This document shows, one piece after another, positions 17,408 to 25,105 of a stretch of DNA of 64,000 nucleotides; position 1 is the stretch's first letter; every line of letters begins with the position of its first letter. Source of the stretch: an uncultured Clostridia bacterium (GTDB lineage: Bacteria; Bacillota; Clostridia; Christensenellales; Pumilibacteraceae); NCBI GenBank assembly GCA_948440265.1, contig CAOJOK010000002.1, positions 1 to 64,000 of the forward strand, in the 5' to 3' direction. The notes under the pieces are model-generated. The model saw only the letters and a list, made by a program, of their open reading frames with translations, was not told the DNA's origin and did no database searches. The translations under genes were made by a program, and so were the position numbers.

Positions 17408-18031
17408 TTGAGAAATAACACCGAGGCAAAAACGCCGAGGGTTTCTCAACAGGAAATTGCAACTCCGAACAATTGCAATAGCCTCAAAAAGAAACCCTCA
17501 CTATCGTACACAAAAGGATTGACTTACACCGCCGCGCTGACCGCGCTGGCACTGGTACTGAAACTCGTGGGTCAAATTTGGGGCGGCGCACTTATGCTGT
17601 TCAATCTGAAATTGAGTTTCATCTATATCGCCTGGATTCTTGCCGCAGTCATACTCGGCCCGCTCGGCGGTATGGCAGTCGGATTTCTGTCCGACGTACT
17701 CGGCACTTTCCTACTGCCCACGACAGGCGGAATAATTCCCCTGCTTGTGGTGTCGAACACGTTGTTTCCGCTGTTTATAGGACTTGCCGTCAAGTATATA
17801 CCCGTTAAAAACCTGTTTTTGAAGATTGTAATCGGCACAGTCGTATCTATGCTCGTATGCACGCTCGGGCTATCGACGTTGGGACTGTCGTTGAATACTA
17901 TGGGCGAAGTTCCCTTTCTCGCAATGCTTGCCACCCGCTGGCCGCAGCCCATTGTCATAACGCTGAATCTGGTCATAGTCGGAGCATTGCTGCCCGTACT
18001 GAAACGGCTAAAAATAGTTCCCGAAATGTAA
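17408..18031 (+). CDS. ECF transporter S component, FolT-like
   Basis: A 207-residue membrane protein with six hydrophobic segments and the S-component pattern (LKLSFIYIAWILAAVILGPLGG, shown here as key positions: G, P and a GF.SD loop). It most resembles FolT, which binds folate and docks on the shared EcfAAT energising module; no EcfAAT genes are in the window. The TTG start at 17408 has AAGGAG 11 nt upstream. This gives a 34-residue hydrophilic N-terminal extension that FolT proteins normally lack. The DNA for this extension holds nested inverted repeats (17423-17499), so it may also be a regulatory RNA. The substrate is inferred. Confidence 0.75.
   Translation: MRNNTEAKTPRVSQQEIATPNNCNSLKKKPSLSYTKGLTYTAALTALALVLKLVGQIWGGALMLFNLKLSFIYIAWILAAVILGPLGGMAVGFLSDVLGTFLLPTTGGIIPLLVVSNTLFPLFIGLAVKYIPVKNLFLKIVIGTVVSMLVCTLGLSTLGLSLNTMGEVPFLAMLATRWPQPIVITLNLVIVGALLPVLKRLKIVPEM
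17423..17499 (+). repeat. Nested inverted repeats in the FolT 5' region
   Basis: GAGGGTTTCT (17437-17446) pairs perfectly with AGAAACCCTC (17490-17499). Inside it, ATTGCAA (17456-17462) pairs with TTGCAAT (17473-17479) around a 10-nt loop. GAGGC (17423-17427) can instead pair with GCCTC (17481-17485), giving two mutually exclusive folds. It does not match a riboswitch that I recognise. Confidence 0.6.
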
Positions 18032-18041
18032 AACGAAAAGC

Positions 18042-18072
18042 AAAAAGCAACTCGAAATCGAGTTGCTTTTTT
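18042..18072. terminator. Bidirectional terminator
   Basis: AAAAAGCAACTCGA pairs with TCGAGTTGCTTTTT around a 2-nt loop. It lies between the convergent FolT-like gene and the first zinc-ribbon membrane gene. Confidence 0.85.
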
Positions 18073-18122
18073 CCATACAGCTATATACTTCCAATTCACT
18101 TGTTTTAACTTGAACTTTTAAA

Positions 18123-18905
18123 TTATAAATATGTAGATTTGAAGCCTACGCCGCCGCAATGATTGCACACACCGCCATAATCATTGCGCTGATATTGTAG
18201 GGTCGTTTCGTATGTTCGTGAGACATTACCCTGCACATCGGCAATTTTGATATCGTTCGCATACAACGCACCTAAATTTTGCTTTTCTTTTTTGGTTTTA
18301 TATTTTGTTTCCGACCAGTTTTCCGAGCCTGTAAAATAGTAATTTATGCAAAACATACGCTTGCATTGACTACACCGCTGCCATTTTAAGTAATGCGCCG
18401 TAATAGCAACAGCATAACAGATTTGCGAAGCGGCAACAGTCGGAAGTATAATCGGTAATAATTCGAAAATTGACCCTTTACCCGTGTTTTGCACTTTTTC
18501 AAACAAAACAACCATAGAATCGTAACCCGATATGCTCATCCAAATTATAATACAAGTAAAAGCAAGCGGTAATATCAAAATCCAAATTACTCCGAAAAAT
18601 GTATGCGGACAATGCCGAACGCAATCGGTTTTCCCATTGTAAAACCAATCATTGAAGGTGCCGAGCCACAACCATATAACACTGCAAATAGTTCCGATAA
18701 TTCCGCTGACAATCATATAGTCAAGTACACCCATTTTGTGTGCAAACGGGTCCATAGCAAGAAACCCTTCAGCAAATGAGTTCAAAAACTCGGCGACAGG
18801 ATTCCAAATCATCGATACAATCATTGTCAGAATAAATGTTACCACCGTAACAACAACCACAGTTCCAACACTGCGCAGAAAATTTTTTATAAAAATCCAT
18901 ATCAT
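18123..18905 (-). CDS. Membrane protein with split zinc ribbon (paralogue 1 of 3)
   Basis: A 260-residue protein of unknown function, distantly related to the next two genes. About four hydrophobic segments fill the first 170 residues. A cytoplasm-type tail follows with CSQCKRMFC, then about 60 residues, then CNHCG. The two CxxC pairs look like halves of one zinc ribbon held apart by an insert containing a conserved NLG.....I...DV segment. The ATG at 18905 has GAGG 8 nt upstream and begins about 25 nt after the predicted transcript start. Expression is probably set by the nine-G promoter at 18938-18965. Confidence 0.75.
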   Translation of the reverse strand: MIWIFIKNFLRSVGTVVVVTVVTFILTMIVSMIWNPVAEFLNSFAEGFLAMDPFAHKMGVLDYMIVSGIIGTICSVIWLWLGTFNDWFYNGKTDCVRHCPHTFFGVIWILILPLAFTCIIIWMSISGYDSMVVLFEKVQNTGKGSIFELLPIILPTVAASQICYAVAITAHYLKWQRCSQCKRMFCINYYFTGSENWSETKYKTKKEKQNLGALYANDIKIADVQGNVSRTYETTLQYQRNDYGGVCNHCGGVGFKSTYL

Positions 18906-18937
18906 CCCGATTTACCTCGCTTAAAATCGATAATGAT

Positions 18938-18965
18938 ATGATAACACATCCCCCCCCCGCGTCAA
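18938..18965 (-). promoter_or_regulatory. Promoter with nine-G spacer (candidate phase-variable), copy 1
   Basis: On the minus strand: TTGACG (18960-18965), a 16-bp spacer made of C, nine G (18950-18958) and ATGTGT, then TATCAT (18938-18943). Gain of one G would give the ideal 17-bp spacer. Confidence 0.75.
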
Positions 18966-18995
18966 GCAAAAAACTGCATTATTTTGCTTGACGCG

Positions 18996-19058
18996 AAAAA
19001 CCGCTCGAGTTTTACTCGTACTTCAAAATTGAAGCCCCCATTGCTTTCGGGCGGTTGC
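18996..19058 (-). terminator. Terminator of paralogue 2
   Basis: On the minus strand an outer stem (CCGCCCGA with TCGAGCGG) encloses a smaller CTTCAA/TTGAAG hairpin and is followed by TTTTT. Confidence 0.6.
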
Positions 19059-19081
19059 TATTTTATCGAAGTTATCTGTTT

Positions 19082-19900
19082 TTACAGAAGTTTGTGTGAA
19101 TATTCACCGCCTTCGTTACCGCAATAGTGACACTTATAATGATAGTACGTCACCTTCTTGCGGGACGTATAATTGTGTCTGCGCGTCACGTCGGCATAAA
19201 CCTGTATGTCGCCGATAGAGCCGATATTTTCCCTGCTTGTTTTATCAACATAGCCCTGCTTTTCATATACTTTTTCGTCCAATATCTTTTTTTCGATAAA
19301 GAACGCGTGCTTACACTTTTTACATACAAATTCTTTATAGCCTATGCAAGTGAAAACAAAATAGAATATCTGCGAAACAATGACGGACTCAACGACGAGC
19401 CAAACCGTTATCATAACCGTGTTATCTTTAAGCGCCGCATCTATGTCTTGAAAAATCACTCCCGACAGCCAACTGCTTTTTATCAAAATAAATACCGCTC
19501 CCGATACGGCAAACAGCAAACATACGATAAGCTGTAATACGCATAATTCGGAAAAACTCGGGGCGACTTGTTTTGCCCCGTTATAGCGCGTTTGATTGGA
19601 CGGGTCGAGATATTCACTCGCATCCTTGCCGTCTTTCTTTTTACACAGAAAACATTTGCCGTCGTCTCTTGCTATTTTGCAGGCAAGTTTCATACCGAAG
19701 CCTGCGCCGACAAAAGCAAGCGCGGTGTTAAGAATCACAAGCGCAAGAATGGACGGCATTATAATGCGTATCCCCGCATATAACAAAGTGCCGACAATCT
19801 CCGTTGCAACCACGACAACAGCCGCGATAATCGCAGACGCCACTGCGTCTCGAATAACGTGCTTGAAAAACGCTTTTGCAAATCCACCGAATTTAGCCAT
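19082..19900 (-). CDS. Membrane protein with split zinc ribbon (paralogue 2 of 3)
   Basis: A 272-residue relative of the 20137-20964 product, sharing long blocks such as ASEYLDPSNQ, IFQDIDAALKDNT and YHYKCHYCG. The N-terminal third has a basic amphipathic start and two hydrophobic segments; a second pair of hydrophobic segments follows a charged loop. The tail carries CKKCKHAFF and CHYCG, a split four-cysteine zinc site. No catalytic motif was recognised. GGGAG lies 8 nt before the ATG. The 5' leader from the G-run promoter is about 105 nt, longer than in its two paralogues. Confidence 0.78.
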   Translation of the reverse strand: MAKFGGFAKAFFKHVIRDAVASAIIAAVVVVATEIVGTLLYAGIRIIMPSILALVILNTALAFVGAGFGMKLACKIARDDGKCFLCKKKDGKDASEYLDPSNQTRYNGAKQVAPSFSELCVLQLIVCLLFAVSGAVFILIKSSWLSGVIFQDIDAALKDNTVMITVWLVVESVIVSQIFYFVFTCIGYKEFVCKKCKHAFFIEKKILDEKVYEKQGYVDKTSRENIGSIGDIQVYADVTRRHNYTSRKKVTYYHYKCHYCGNEGGEYSHKLL

Positions 19901-20013
19901 TTTTTATTCTCCCGATATATTCACTTATTGTTCTTACCGATTGCAAAGAAAAATGAAACAATAAATATTATTACCCAAAGTAAAACCATTCCGCCACCAA
20001 ACCGTTTTTTTAT

Positions 20014-20041
20014 ATGATACCATATCCCCCCCCCGCGTCAA
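20014..20041 (-). promoter_or_regulatory. Promoter with nine-G spacer (candidate phase-variable), copy 2
   Basis: On the minus strand: TTGACG (20036-20041), C plus nine G (20026-20034) plus ATATGG (16 bp in all), then TATCAT (20014-20019). Confidence 0.75.
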
Positions 20042-20071
20042 GCAAAAAGCCGCATTATTTTGCTTGACGCG

Positions 20072-20133
20072 AAAAACCGCCCGAGTTTTACGCGTACTTC
20101 AAAATTGAAGCCCAATCGCTTTCGGGCGGTTTT
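20072..20133 (-). terminator. Terminator of paralogue 3
   Basis: On the minus strand ACCGCCCGA pairs with TCGGGCGGT, encloses a CTTCAA/TTGAAG hairpin and is followed by TTTT. Confidence 0.65.
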
Positions 20134-20136
20134 GAT

Positions 20137-20964
20137 TTAGTCTGTTTGATAGTGTTTATGTCTGGTACAAACGCCTTCGTCGCCGCAATAATGACATTTA
20201 TAATGATATCTCGTCGTTGTGTGGTGGTCGGTATAATATTTTCTGTGCGTCACGTCCGCATATATTTGCACTTCGCCGATAGACCCGACATTTTCACGTT
20301 TTGTTTTGTCTTTATAGCCCTGTTTTTGAGAATGCGTACTGCTTAACTCCACCTTTTCCAAAAAGAATGCGTGTTTGCATTTCGGACACACCTGTCCGCT
20401 GTAATCGGCAGCGCAAAAACCGAAGTAGAAAAACTGTGAAATAATAACGCTCTCTACAGCAAGCAATATCGTCACCATAATCGTATTGTCTTTAAGTGCC
20501 GCGTCTATATCTTGAAAGATTATCCCCGTAAACCAATCCCATTTTAACCAAATAAATATTGCGCCGGAGCCTGCAAACATCAAGAATATGATGAATTTCA
20601 AAAAATGCAATTGCGTGACGCGCGGACTTGCTTTCTTTGCGCCCTTATAGTACTTTTGGTTGGACGGGTCGAGATATTCGCTCGCGTCCTTGTCGTCTTC
20701 CTTTTTATAAACAAAATACTCGTCATCTTCGCTTCCGATTTTGTAGGCAATGTTCATTCCCACGCCCGAACCGATAAGCCCGAAAATCGTGTTTAAAATT
20801 ACAAGGCCGAGAATGGACGGCATTATAATGCGTATTCCCACATATAAAAACATACCTATAAGCAATGTGGCAATCACCACAACAACCGCGATAATCAAAG
20901 TCGCAATAAAATCGCGGAGAAAGTGTTTAAAAAACATTTTAACAAATCCACGTAATTTAGCCAT
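20137..20964 (-). CDS. Membrane protein with split zinc ribbon (paralogue 3 of 3)
   Basis: A 275-residue paralogue of the 19082-19900 product with the same order: hydrophobic pair, charged loop with KDASEYLDPSNQ, hydrophobic pair, CPKCKHAFF, a segment with KRENVGSIGEVQIYADV, then CHYCG. The function is unknown. The ATG at 20964 has AGGAGA 4 nt upstream, which is better supported than the in-frame start at 20979. The leader from its promoter is about 18 nt. It is the first of three consecutively duplicated genes, each with its own promoter and terminator rather than a shared operon. Confidence 0.78.
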   Translation of the reverse strand: MAKLRGFVKMFFKHFLRDFIATLIIAVVVVIATLLIGMFLYVGIRIIMPSILGLVILNTIFGLIGSGVGMNIAYKIGSEDDEYFVYKKEDDKDASEYLDPSNQKYYKGAKKASPRVTQLHFLKFIIFLMFAGSGAIFIWLKWDWFTGIIFQDIDAALKDNTIMVTILLAVESVIISQFFYFGFCAADYSGQVCPKCKHAFFLEKVELSSTHSQKQGYKDKTKRENVGSIGEVQIYADVTHRKYYTDHHTTTRYHYKCHYCGDEGVCTRHKHYQTD

Positions 20965-20989
20965 TTTGTCTCCTATCATATTTTTTTAT

Positions 20990-21017
20990 ATAATAACATA
21001 TCCCCCCCCCGCGTCAA
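20990..21017 (-). promoter_or_regulatory. Promoter with nine-G spacer (candidate phase-variable), copy 3
   Basis: On the minus strand: TTGACG (21012-21017), C plus nine G (21002-21010) plus ATATGT (16 bp), then TATTAT (20990-20995). The inverted repeat found at the other two copies is absent; only one half (GCGTCAAGCG) remains. Confidence 0.75.
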
Positions 21018-21133
21018 GCGTTTTTCGCACTTTGCCGTTTCTTTGTCGGATTATATGCAGTTCCATTCGATTGCAGTTTTATTCGGCGAAAACAAAAAAC
21101 CGCAGCAAAAAATCAATGCCGCGGATAAAAGTC

Positions 21134-21172
21134 AAAACACCCGTACCGAAAACGGTGACGGGTGTTTCTTCT
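21134..21172. terminator. Terminator after recR
   Basis: AAACACCCGT..ACCG pairs with CGGT..ACGGGTGTTT around a 4-nt loop. T-rich flanks occur on both sides. The remaining 21018-21244 region shows no gene. Confidence 0.75.
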
Positions 21173-21244
21173 TTTGTTAAAAATTTTTCCGCACTGTCTG
21201 CTCGCACAGAACAAACAAACGGACTTTTTCGGATTGAAATTTTT

Positions 21245-21829
21245 TTAAAGTTCCGTTCTGCTCTCTATCGCACGCGAAAGCGTCACTTCGTCGGCATACT
21301 CTATATCGCTTCCCATAGATATGCCCTGCGCGGGACGGGTAACGCGAACGCCGAGCGGCTTTAAGAGTTTGGCAATATACATTGCCGTCGCTTCGCCTTC
21401 CACGTCGGGATTGGTGGCGATTATGACTTCTTCCACGCCGTCCAAACGCTTCAAAAGCTCCTTGATTCTTATATCGTCCGCCCCTCTGCCTTCCAGCGGA
21501 CTCATAGTGCCGTGCAGGACGTGATATACCCCCGTAAACGCGCCCGTCTTTTCCACGGCGGCAACGTCCTTGGGCTGTGCCACAACGCAGATAAGCGATT
21601 TATCGCGCATACGGCAAATGTCGCATACTTCCGTTTCGGAAAAATTTCCGCACTCCGAGCAGTAGCGCACGTTTTTCTTGACGTCGTATATGGCTTCGGC
21701 AAACTCCGCCGCTTCCGCTTCAGACATCTCGACAATGGCGTAAGCGTAGCGCTGTGCCGTCTTATACCCCACGCCGCCGAGCTTTGCGAACTTATTTATG
21801 AGTTTGGCTATGCTTTCCGGTTGTTTCAC
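21245..21829 (-). CDS. recR: Recombination mediator protein RecR
   Basis: RecR works with RecF/RecO to load RecA at single-strand gaps. The 194-residue protein has the N-terminal helix-hairpin-helix (LGGVGYKTAQRYA), the four-cysteine zinc site (CSECGNF...CDICR) and a Toprim domain (ICVVAQPKDVAAVEKT, with EEVIIATNPDVEGEATA). Length is normal. The order dnaX-ybaB-recR is one of the most conserved small operons in bacteria and is intact here. Confidence 0.96.
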   Translation of the reverse strand: MKQPESIAKLINKFAKLGGVGYKTAQRYAYAIVEMSEAEAAEFAEAIYDVKKNVRYCSECGNFSETEVCDICRMRDKSLICVVAQPKDVAAVEKTGAFTGVYHVLHGTMSPLEGRGADDIRIKELLKRLDGVEEVIIATNPDVEGEATAMYIAKLLKPLGVRVTRPAQGISMGSDIEYADEVTLSRAIESRTEL

Positions 21830-21838
21830 ATTCCGCTC

Positions 21839-22153
21839 CTAAATCTGAAAAGGCACAAGCTGTTTTTCCAATTCCTCGGCTTTGCCGAAAGCGTCGTTAT
21901 ACGCCGCGACAATCAAGTCTTCCAACATTTCCAAATCGTCCATATCCACGGCTTCGGGGTCTATGGAAACCGCGCTCATTTTCTTTTTGCCGTTCATAGT
22001 GACGGTGACAAGACCGCCGCCCGCACTTCCTTCGACTTCGGCTTCTTCCAATTCCTCCTGCGCTTTTGCCATTTGTTCCTGCATTTTCTGCGCCTGCTTC
22101 ATCATCTGCTGCATATTCATTCCGCCGCCGCCGAAACCGTTAAATCTTGCCAT
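21839..22153 (-). CDS. ybaB: YbaB/EbfC family nucleoid-associated protein
   Basis: A 104-residue DNA-binding protein with the expected helix rich in Met and Gln ([19 protein letters not shown]), a central beta sheet ([20 protein letters not shown]), and the [12 protein letters not shown] helix. YbaB dimers bind DNA and associate with the nucleoid. It lies between dnaX and recR, 21 bp after dnaX and 9 bp before recR. Confidence 0.95.
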   Translation of the reverse strand: MARFNGFGGGGMNMQQMMKQAQKMQEQMAKAQEELEEAEVEGSAGGGLVTVTMNGKKKMSAVSIDPEAVDMDDLEMLEDLIVAAYNDAFGKAEELEKQLVPFQI

Positions 22154-22174
22154 TGCCGTTACCTCCGATACCTG

Positions 22175-23698
22175 TTATTTTTTCTTTATATCCAAATCGA
22201 CGCCGCCCATCATACTTTTCAGTTTATCTATACGGGCATCAAAATCGATTCTCTTTCTCTTGTCTATTACGGGAGTGAGATTGCTTCCGACCGCTTTCAA
22301 GCCGCGCACCAAAAGTTCTTCCGTCTCGGGCTCGGAAAACTGCAGGTAATTGTCGTCGTTGCACCAAACCACAAGTTTGCCGTCCTTTATCTCCACATCG
22401 GACTGTTCCCCGAAAAGAGAGAACAACCGCATAGAACCGTTGGTTCTCGCAAAAGTGACCAGCTTGCCCCAAACGGTGAAAGCGTCTTCATTCGCCGTCT
22501 GCTCTTTTGCGACGGTTTTTTTCTGTTCGGGCTCGGGCGCCTGCACTGCCTTTTGCGGCACTGCCACCGCTCCGCTTTCCAACCGCGCAATGCGGCGCTC
22601 GAGCGCGGTATAATCCGCCGACGCCAGATTTGCGGCTTTCAGGCAGACCGTTTCCAACGCTATTCTCGGCGATACCGAATATCTCAAAGCCGAATCGGCT
22701 TCGGCGAAAATACCGATAAGCGCGGCAAGATATTGCGGGTCGCAGTCCTGCGCTTCGTTTTTCATAATCTCTATATTTTCTTCGGTATCCACAATCATAC
22801 GCGTATTGCCCGTCTTGACCACAAGCAGGTCGCGCACATACCGAAGCAATTCTTTGGCTATCAGGCTCATACTCTTGCCGCCGCCTGCCATTTCGTCTAT
22901 GCTCTTGAACATATCCGCCAAATCGCCGTTTTTCACCGCCGCAAACAGCCGTCTTATAATGCTTCTGTCCGCGCCGCCCGTAACCGTCATAACGTCGGCA
23001 AGCGTAAGTTTCTTATCGCTGTAATTGAAACATATATCCGCTACGGAAAGCATATCGCGCGAAGACCCTTCGCCTGCGCGCGCGATAAAGCGCAAAGCCG
23101 ATTCTTCGTATTTTTTGCCTTCTTTGTCGAAAATCTTTTTCAACTGTTCGTACAGTTCGTCCACGCCGATAAGCCTGAAATCGAAACGCATACAGCGCGA
23201 CAGAATGGTCGCCGGAAGTTTATGCACTTCGGTTGTCGCAAGTATGAACACGGCGTGCGACGGCGGTTCTTCCAACGTCTTTAAAAGCGCATTGAACGCC
23301 GACGCGCTCAACATATGTACTTCGTCTATGATATATACTTTATATCTGCCGTATACGGGCGTATACTTTACTCTTTCTCTGATTTCTCGAGCGTCGTCCA
23401 CGCCGTTGTTGGACGCCGCGTCGATTTCCATTATGTCTATATTATTGCTCTCGGAAAGCGCCTTACAGCACTCGCACTTTCCGCACGGCGAACCGTTTAC
23501 GGGGTTTTTGCAGTTTATCGCCCGCGCAAATATCTTCGCGCAGGTGGTCTTACCCGTTCCGCGGCTGCCCGTAAAAAGATATGCGTGCGAAACCCTGTCG
23601 TGCTTTATCTGATTTTTGAGCGTATCTACTATATGATTCTGTCCGTACACGTCGTCGAAAATCTGCGGACGGTATTTTCTGTACAATGCGTTAGCCAT
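22175..23698 (-). CDS. dnaX: DNA polymerase III subunit gamma/tau
   Basis: DnaX is the clamp-loader ATPase of the replisome. The 507-residue protein starts with the highly conserved ANALYRKYRPQ, which fixes the ATG at 23698. It has the Walker A TGSRGTGKTT, a four-cysteine zinc module (C..NPVNGSPCGKCECC), Walker B IIDEVH, sensor 1 ATTE and the SRCMRFDF segment. The C-terminal tau-like part is short. No slippery A-run typical of programmed gamma/tau frameshifting was noticed. Transcription appears to begin at the ATG itself. Confidence 0.96.
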   Translation of the reverse strand: MANALYRKYRPQIFDDVYGQNHIVDTLKNQIKHDRVSHAYLFTGSRGTGKTTCAKIFARAINCKNPVNGSPCGKCECCKALSESNNIDIMEIDAASNNGVDDAREIRERVKYTPVYGRYKVYIIDEVHMLSASAFNALLKTLEEPPSHAVFILATTEVHKLPATILSRCMRFDFRLIGVDELYEQLKKIFDKEGKKYEESALRFIARAGEGSSRDMLSVADICFNYSDKKLTLADVMTVTGGADRSIIRRLFAAVKNGDLADMFKSIDEMAGGGKSMSLIAKELLRYVRDLLVVKTGNTRMIVDTEENIEIMKNEAQDCDPQYLAALIGIFAEADSALRYSVSPRIALETVCLKAANLASADYTALERRIARLESGAVAVPQKAVQAPEPEQKKTVAKEQTANEDAFTVWGKLVTFARTNGSMRLFSLFGEQSDVEIKDGKLVVWCNDDNYLQFSEPETEELLVRGLKAVGSNLTPVIDKRKRIDFDARIDKLKSMMGGVDLDIKKK

Positions 23699-23704
23699 AG
23701 TTGA

Positions 23705-23734
23705 ATTATATAACAAATCGGCGGAGTTTGTCAA
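23705..23734 (-). promoter_or_regulatory. Leaderless-type consensus promoter of dnaX
   Basis: On the minus strand TTGACA (23729-23734) and TATAAT (23705-23710) are 18 bp apart, and the certain ATG of dnaX is 6 nt after the -10 box. There is no room for a Shine-Dalgarno site in the mRNA. Confidence 0.8.
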
Positions 23735-24507
23735 GAAGTTTCCACAAGCGCACGCACACTCTGCGTCTGTTTCGCCGACCCTTCATACAGCGGAGTAAAC
23801 ACGCCCCTGTTAAGCGCGCACTGCCGCGCGTCCACTCCGACTGCCAGCTTGACATAGCCGTGTGTCGCAGGCTTATTGTTTGTGCAGTCGAACGCACGCC
23901 AATGCCCGTCTATATAGCATTCGTTCCAGGCGTGCGTTTCGCCCACGCCCTGCAATAGTCCTGCGACATACCGTGTGGGAACGCCCAAAAGCCGCATCAA
24001 AGAGCAATAGATATGAGCATAGTCCTGACATACTCCCTTTTGCATTTGCAATGCTTCGACCGCCGTCGTATCGGAATCGGTCGCGTTTTCGGTGTATACA
24101 AGCAGCGAATTTACGCGCTCCATAACCTCCAGCGCAAGCTCGTAATTCCTTTTTCTGCTCTCCCATATTTTAGCCGTCTCTCTCAAAACTTCGTCGGGTT
24201 CGGTGACCGACGTAAAGTGCAGAAAAGCCAAATGCGGCGGCGTTACGTCATAGCCTTCGCGCTCGAAAACTCTGCCGTGCGTGTGCGCCGTGAACTCCGT
24301 ATGCTCGAAGCCGACGCTGCCCATAAGCGTGCCGCTTTCGTTTCCGCTTCCTCTCCACAAGACGCTGTGCGGAAAAATTTCCGCTTTCACTCCGTCGGGC
24401 AATTGCGATAAATCGCACAGCGGCAGACAGCGCAATATAAAGCGGTGGTCCGCAACGGGCGAAGAAAAGGTCAGTTTAAGCTCGTAATCGAAATCAAGAA
24501 AACTCAT
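23731..24507 (-). CDS. Transglutaminase-like protease of the ATP-grasp/alpha-E cluster
   Basis: A 258-residue cytoplasmic protein with an N-terminal beta domain (bacterial transglutaminase N type) followed by a transglutaminase-like core. The triad is visible: Cys in KGVCQDYAHIY, His in ETHAWNECYI and Asp in AFDCTNNK. GGAGAG lies before the ATG at 24507, and the gene overlaps the alpha-E gene by 14 bp. This trio is a known conserved cluster proposed to make or trim a peptide-like product; the product is unknown. The stop lies 33 nt upstream of dnaX, overlapping its -35 region. Confidence 0.87.
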   Translation of the reverse strand: MSFLDFDYELKLTFSSPVADHRFILRCLPLCDLSQLPDGVKAEIFPHSVLWRGSGNESGTLMGSVGFEHTEFTAHTHGRVFEREGYDVTPPHLAFLHFTSVTEPDEVLRETAKIWESRKRNYELALEVMERVNSLLVYTENATDSDTTAVEALQMQKGVCQDYAHIYCSLMRLLGVPTRYVAGLLQGVGETHAWNECYIDGHWRAFDCTNNKPATHGYVKLAVGVDARQCALNRGVFTPLYEGSAKQTQSVRALVETS

Positions 24508-25105
24508 TATTGCTCTCCAAATGCGGCGTCCTGCTTTTAATCGTAACAATGTTATTCGCCCGTATATCGTCGTCAATCAGCCGCACCGCGCAGCGCGAAA
24601 TCATATTCTCCACCGCCGCGCTCTGTCCGCAGGCTTCTATCAGTCTGTCAAGCGCCTGCCTTGCGTCGGAAGTATCTTCGTTGAAACGGGATATCAAATC
24701 CAGCTGTTCGCACATTCGCCCTGCCGTGATACAGCACCGCGCGGTGGTATCCAAGGTCAAGTCGTCCGTCATTCCGAAAAATGCATACGCGTACAAAACG
24801 ATATTATCGAAATTGCCGGTCTCGCTCTCGTTCACGCTTTTCTCCGCCAGCTTTACCGCCCTGCCCGAGAGTACATAGCGCAAACACAGAACATTCTCGC
24901 GCCACATACGGAGCGCCGCCGTCACGGCGCCGTCTTTTGCCAGCAATGCGTTTTCGGGAAGCAAGCCGCGGCAGTCAATGCCGAGCCGGTTCAAAAATTC
25001 GCGCCGCAGCCCGTTGTCGGACGGCAGGGCGTTATACCGCTCGTATATGCCGCGCGCACGCTCGCAATATCTTCCCGACCAAAACAGTTTATCCAAGTCA
25101 TTCAT
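24494..25105 (-). CDS. Alpha-E domain protein (DUF403-like)
   Basis: A 203-residue, almost wholly helical protein. It starts LFWSGRYCERARG, the typical opening of alpha-E family proteins (LFWLGRYLERAE in most), and has the usual LRRE, ENVLCLR and C-terminal segments. It is somewhat shorter than the family norm (about 310), ending soon after the second helical half. It starts by ATGA overlap with the ATP-grasp stop, so the two are translationally coupled. Its biochemical role is not established. Confidence 0.83.
   Translation of the reverse strand: MNDLDKLFWSGRYCERARGIYERYNALPSDNGLRREFLNRLGIDCRGLLPENALLAKDGAVTAALRMWRENVLCLRYVLSGRAVKLAEKSVNESETGNFDNIVLYAYAFFGMTDDLTLDTTARCCITAGRMCEQLDLISRFNEDTSDARQALDRLIEACGQSAAVENMISRCAVRLIDDDIRANNIVTIKSRTPHLESNNEFS

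Larger units (their letters stand above)
18938..19060. repeat. Duplicated promoter/terminator segment, copy A
   Basis: This segment is nearly identical to 20014-20135. Both contain the G-run promoter, the inverted repeat GCGTCAAGCAAAA / TTTTGCTTGACGC (here 18959-18971 and 18982-18994), and the upstream gene's terminator. Confidence 0.85.
20014..20135. repeat. Duplicated promoter/terminator segment, copy B
   Basis: Partner of 18938-19060. The inverted repeat is at 20035-20047 and 20058-20070; the terminator arms are at 20077-20084 and 20122-20129. Confidence 0.85.

Noticed and set aside
18938-20135. Insertion-sequence ends or MITE in the duplicated 120-bp segments
   Set aside because: The copies contain the promoter and terminator of flanking genes and show no target-site duplications or transposase. 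Tandem gene duplication explains them more simply.
21512-23284. A 590-codon open frame on the plus strand opposite dnaX, ybaB and recR
   Set aside because: It lies wholly antisense to three conserved genes, has no ribosome site and its translation resembles no protein. Long antisense frames are common here because of codon bias.
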